Source: Henriciella sp.
Lineage (GTDB): Bacteria > Pseudomonadota > Alphaproteobacteria > Caulobacterales > Hyphomonadaceae
Direction: 5' to 3'
NCBI RefSeq assembly: GCF_029936995.1
Contig: NZ_JAPYRE010000008.1
Location: forward strand, 1-64,000
DNA length: 64,000 nucleotides
The translations under genes and the position numbers were made by a program. Under the pieces are notes generated by a model. The model saw only the letters and a list, made by a program, of their open reading frames with translations, did not search any database and had not been told where the DNA came from. Shown one piece after another: positions 63,061-64,000 of the stretch (positions within the stretch are counted from its first letter, which is position 1; every line of letters begins with the position of its first letter).

Positions 63061-64000
63061 TTATGCCGGCGTATCTCCGCATGTCCCCGGCGCTGGCGTA
63101 TGCTTGAGGCCGCGACCTGCAAGTGAGCTTGTAAGCTGTCCACTGTCTACAACCAGTGTCCCGTTCACGAACACATAGGACACTCCAACCGAGGGCTGTT
63201 CGGGGGCGACATAAGTGGCGCGGGGCGCAAAGGTGTCCGGATCGAAAATTGCGATATCGGCATAGTAGCCCGGTTTGATATAACCCCGTTCCTGAACTCC
63301 GAAGGTCTCTGCGGTCAGTCCGGAACTGCGATGGACAAACTCCGGCATCGAAATTGTTTCTTTCTCCTGGACATAGGTCGCATACTTGTTGGCGAAGCTT
63401 GCATACTTGCGGGGGTGGCCGTTGCTGGCGTCTGAAGAGGTGACAACCCATGGCTGCTGCATGAAACGTTCGACGTCTTCATCGCTCTGATTGAACGAGG
63501 CGAGCCTTGAGCCGCCGGCCTTGAGTATGCGTACCGCTGCATCGACAGGGTCCATCTCCCATTCTGCCGAGAGGTCGGCGATTGTCTTGCCGATCCATTC
63601 CTCACGTGTGTTGCTGGAAAGAAGCAGGCTGTCTGGGCCGCCGCGGCGGCGCATGTTCTCACGCATGGCTTCACGAATTTTCGGGGCATCGTCAGCGTCC
63701 GTGAGGCGTGCAAGCATGGCCTCTTCGCCACCCACCTGTGCCCAGCGTGGCAGAAGCGAGGAGGACACGCTCGTTCCGGATGCGGTCCACGGGTACTGGT
63801 CGGCTGTCACGACGAGCCCTTCATCATGAGCATTCTCGATCAGGGAAATAACGTCCTTGCTCTGGCCGTGAACATCGACACCCAGAGCCTTGATATGAGC
63901 TATATGTGCCGGCAGTTCAGCTGTGCGGGCAACCTCAAGGACTTCTTCCACGCCTCCCAGAAGGCCAATCGTGTAGGAAGACTCGTCCCGGATATGGGTG
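63061..64000 (-). CDS. N-acyl-D-amino-acid deacylase-type amidohydrolase (partial, 5' end outside the window)
   Basis: The C-terminal 313 residues are present; the frame stays open to the window edge (THIRDESSYTIG... leads into the known part). Family features are HIAHIKALGVDVHGQSKDVI (metal-ligand His), DQYPWTASGTS, and the conserved SSDASNGHPRKYASFANKYATYV. The late beta-sandwich return is IKPGYYADIAIFDPDTFAPRATY. These enzymes hydrolyse N-acyl-D-amino acids or related amides with zinc. A signal peptide cannot be judged without the start. Confidence 0.9.
   Translation of the reverse strand, partial: THIRDESSYTIGLLGGVEEVLEVARTAELPAHIAHIKALGVDVHGQSKDVISLIENAHDEGLVVTADQYPWTASGTSVSSSLLPRWAQVGGEEAMLARLTDADDAPKIREAMRENMRRRGGPDSLLLSSNTREEWIGKTIADLSAEWEMDPVDAAVRILKAGGSRLASFNQSDEDVERFMQQPWVVTSSDASNGHPRKYASFANKYATYVQEKETISMPEFVHRSSGLTAETFGVQERGYIKPGYYADIAIFDPDTFAPRATYVAPEQPSVGVSYVFVNGTLVVDSGQLTSSLAGRGLKHTPAPGTCGDTPA

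Overview
The window looks like the chromosome of a GC-rich alphaproteobacterium. The rRNA operon ends 23S-5S-initiator tRNA(Met), which is the usual alphaproteobacterial order. The gene content (several large TonB-dependent receptors, tamAB, valine catabolism, a BCCT carrier, spinster-type MFS) would suit the Hyphomonadaceae/Caulobacterales/Rhodobacterales area. Genus cannot be decided from the sequence alone.

Layout. 1-900: 3' end of 23S rRNA, 5S rRNA and tRNA-fMet. 811-7045: a compact integrative element of about 6.2 kb inserted in the tRNA 3' half. It is bounded by a perfect 45-bp direct repeat and carries a tyrosine integrase, a replication-initiation-like protein, an excisionase-like HTH protein, a palindrome-rich non-coding end, and a divergent cargo pair (ComEC-like metallo-beta-lactamase fold protein and a small membrane protein). 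7.2-17.3 kb: a nitronate monooxygenase-like flavoprotein, an acyl-CoA dehydrogenase-fold protein, a BCCT transporter, and tamB/tamA.

17.4-32.9 kb: a multidomain lipid synthase related to bacterial polyunsaturated fatty acid (Pfa) synthases. Reading 32.8 to 18.1 kb on the minus strand, the operon is an enoyl reductase (PfaD type), KS-AT-ACP-ACP (PfaA type), a KR, a 2420-residue KS-CLF-AT-dehydratase fusion, and a GNAT/FeeM-like N-acyltransferase. A Sfp-type phosphopantetheinyl transferase converges on it. Two features stand out. A T TTT TTT slippery heptamer with a GC-rich stem-loop lies at the PfaA/KR junction, where a -1 shift would fuse the two reading frames. The acyltransferase overlaps the synthase by an ATGA and may unload the acyl chain onto an amine.

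33.1-42.8 kb: a divergent PEP carboxylase homologue, a CMD-like protein, a VOC protein, a LysR regulator, and a valine-degradation set (mmsA, hydratase/hydrolase, mmsB) with a ROK kinase. 42.8-47 kb: a probable haem/iron module (DUF4198, DUF6607 lipoprotein, TonB receptor) with a Fur-box-like site. 47-52 kb: a chaperone-usher fimbrial operon with a 14-bp hairpin after the subunit gene. 52.8-58.2 kb: an MFS carrier, alpha/beta hydrolase, TetR regulator and TonB receptor sharing TTCAACA-N2-TGTTGAA operators. 58.5-63.0 kb: a receiver-only response regulator, a Crp/Fnr regulator, a TonB receptor and a PepSY membrane protein. 63.1-64 kb: a D-aminoacylase-type amidohydrolase that runs off the window.

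All functional statements come from reading motifs and context; no database search was possible.
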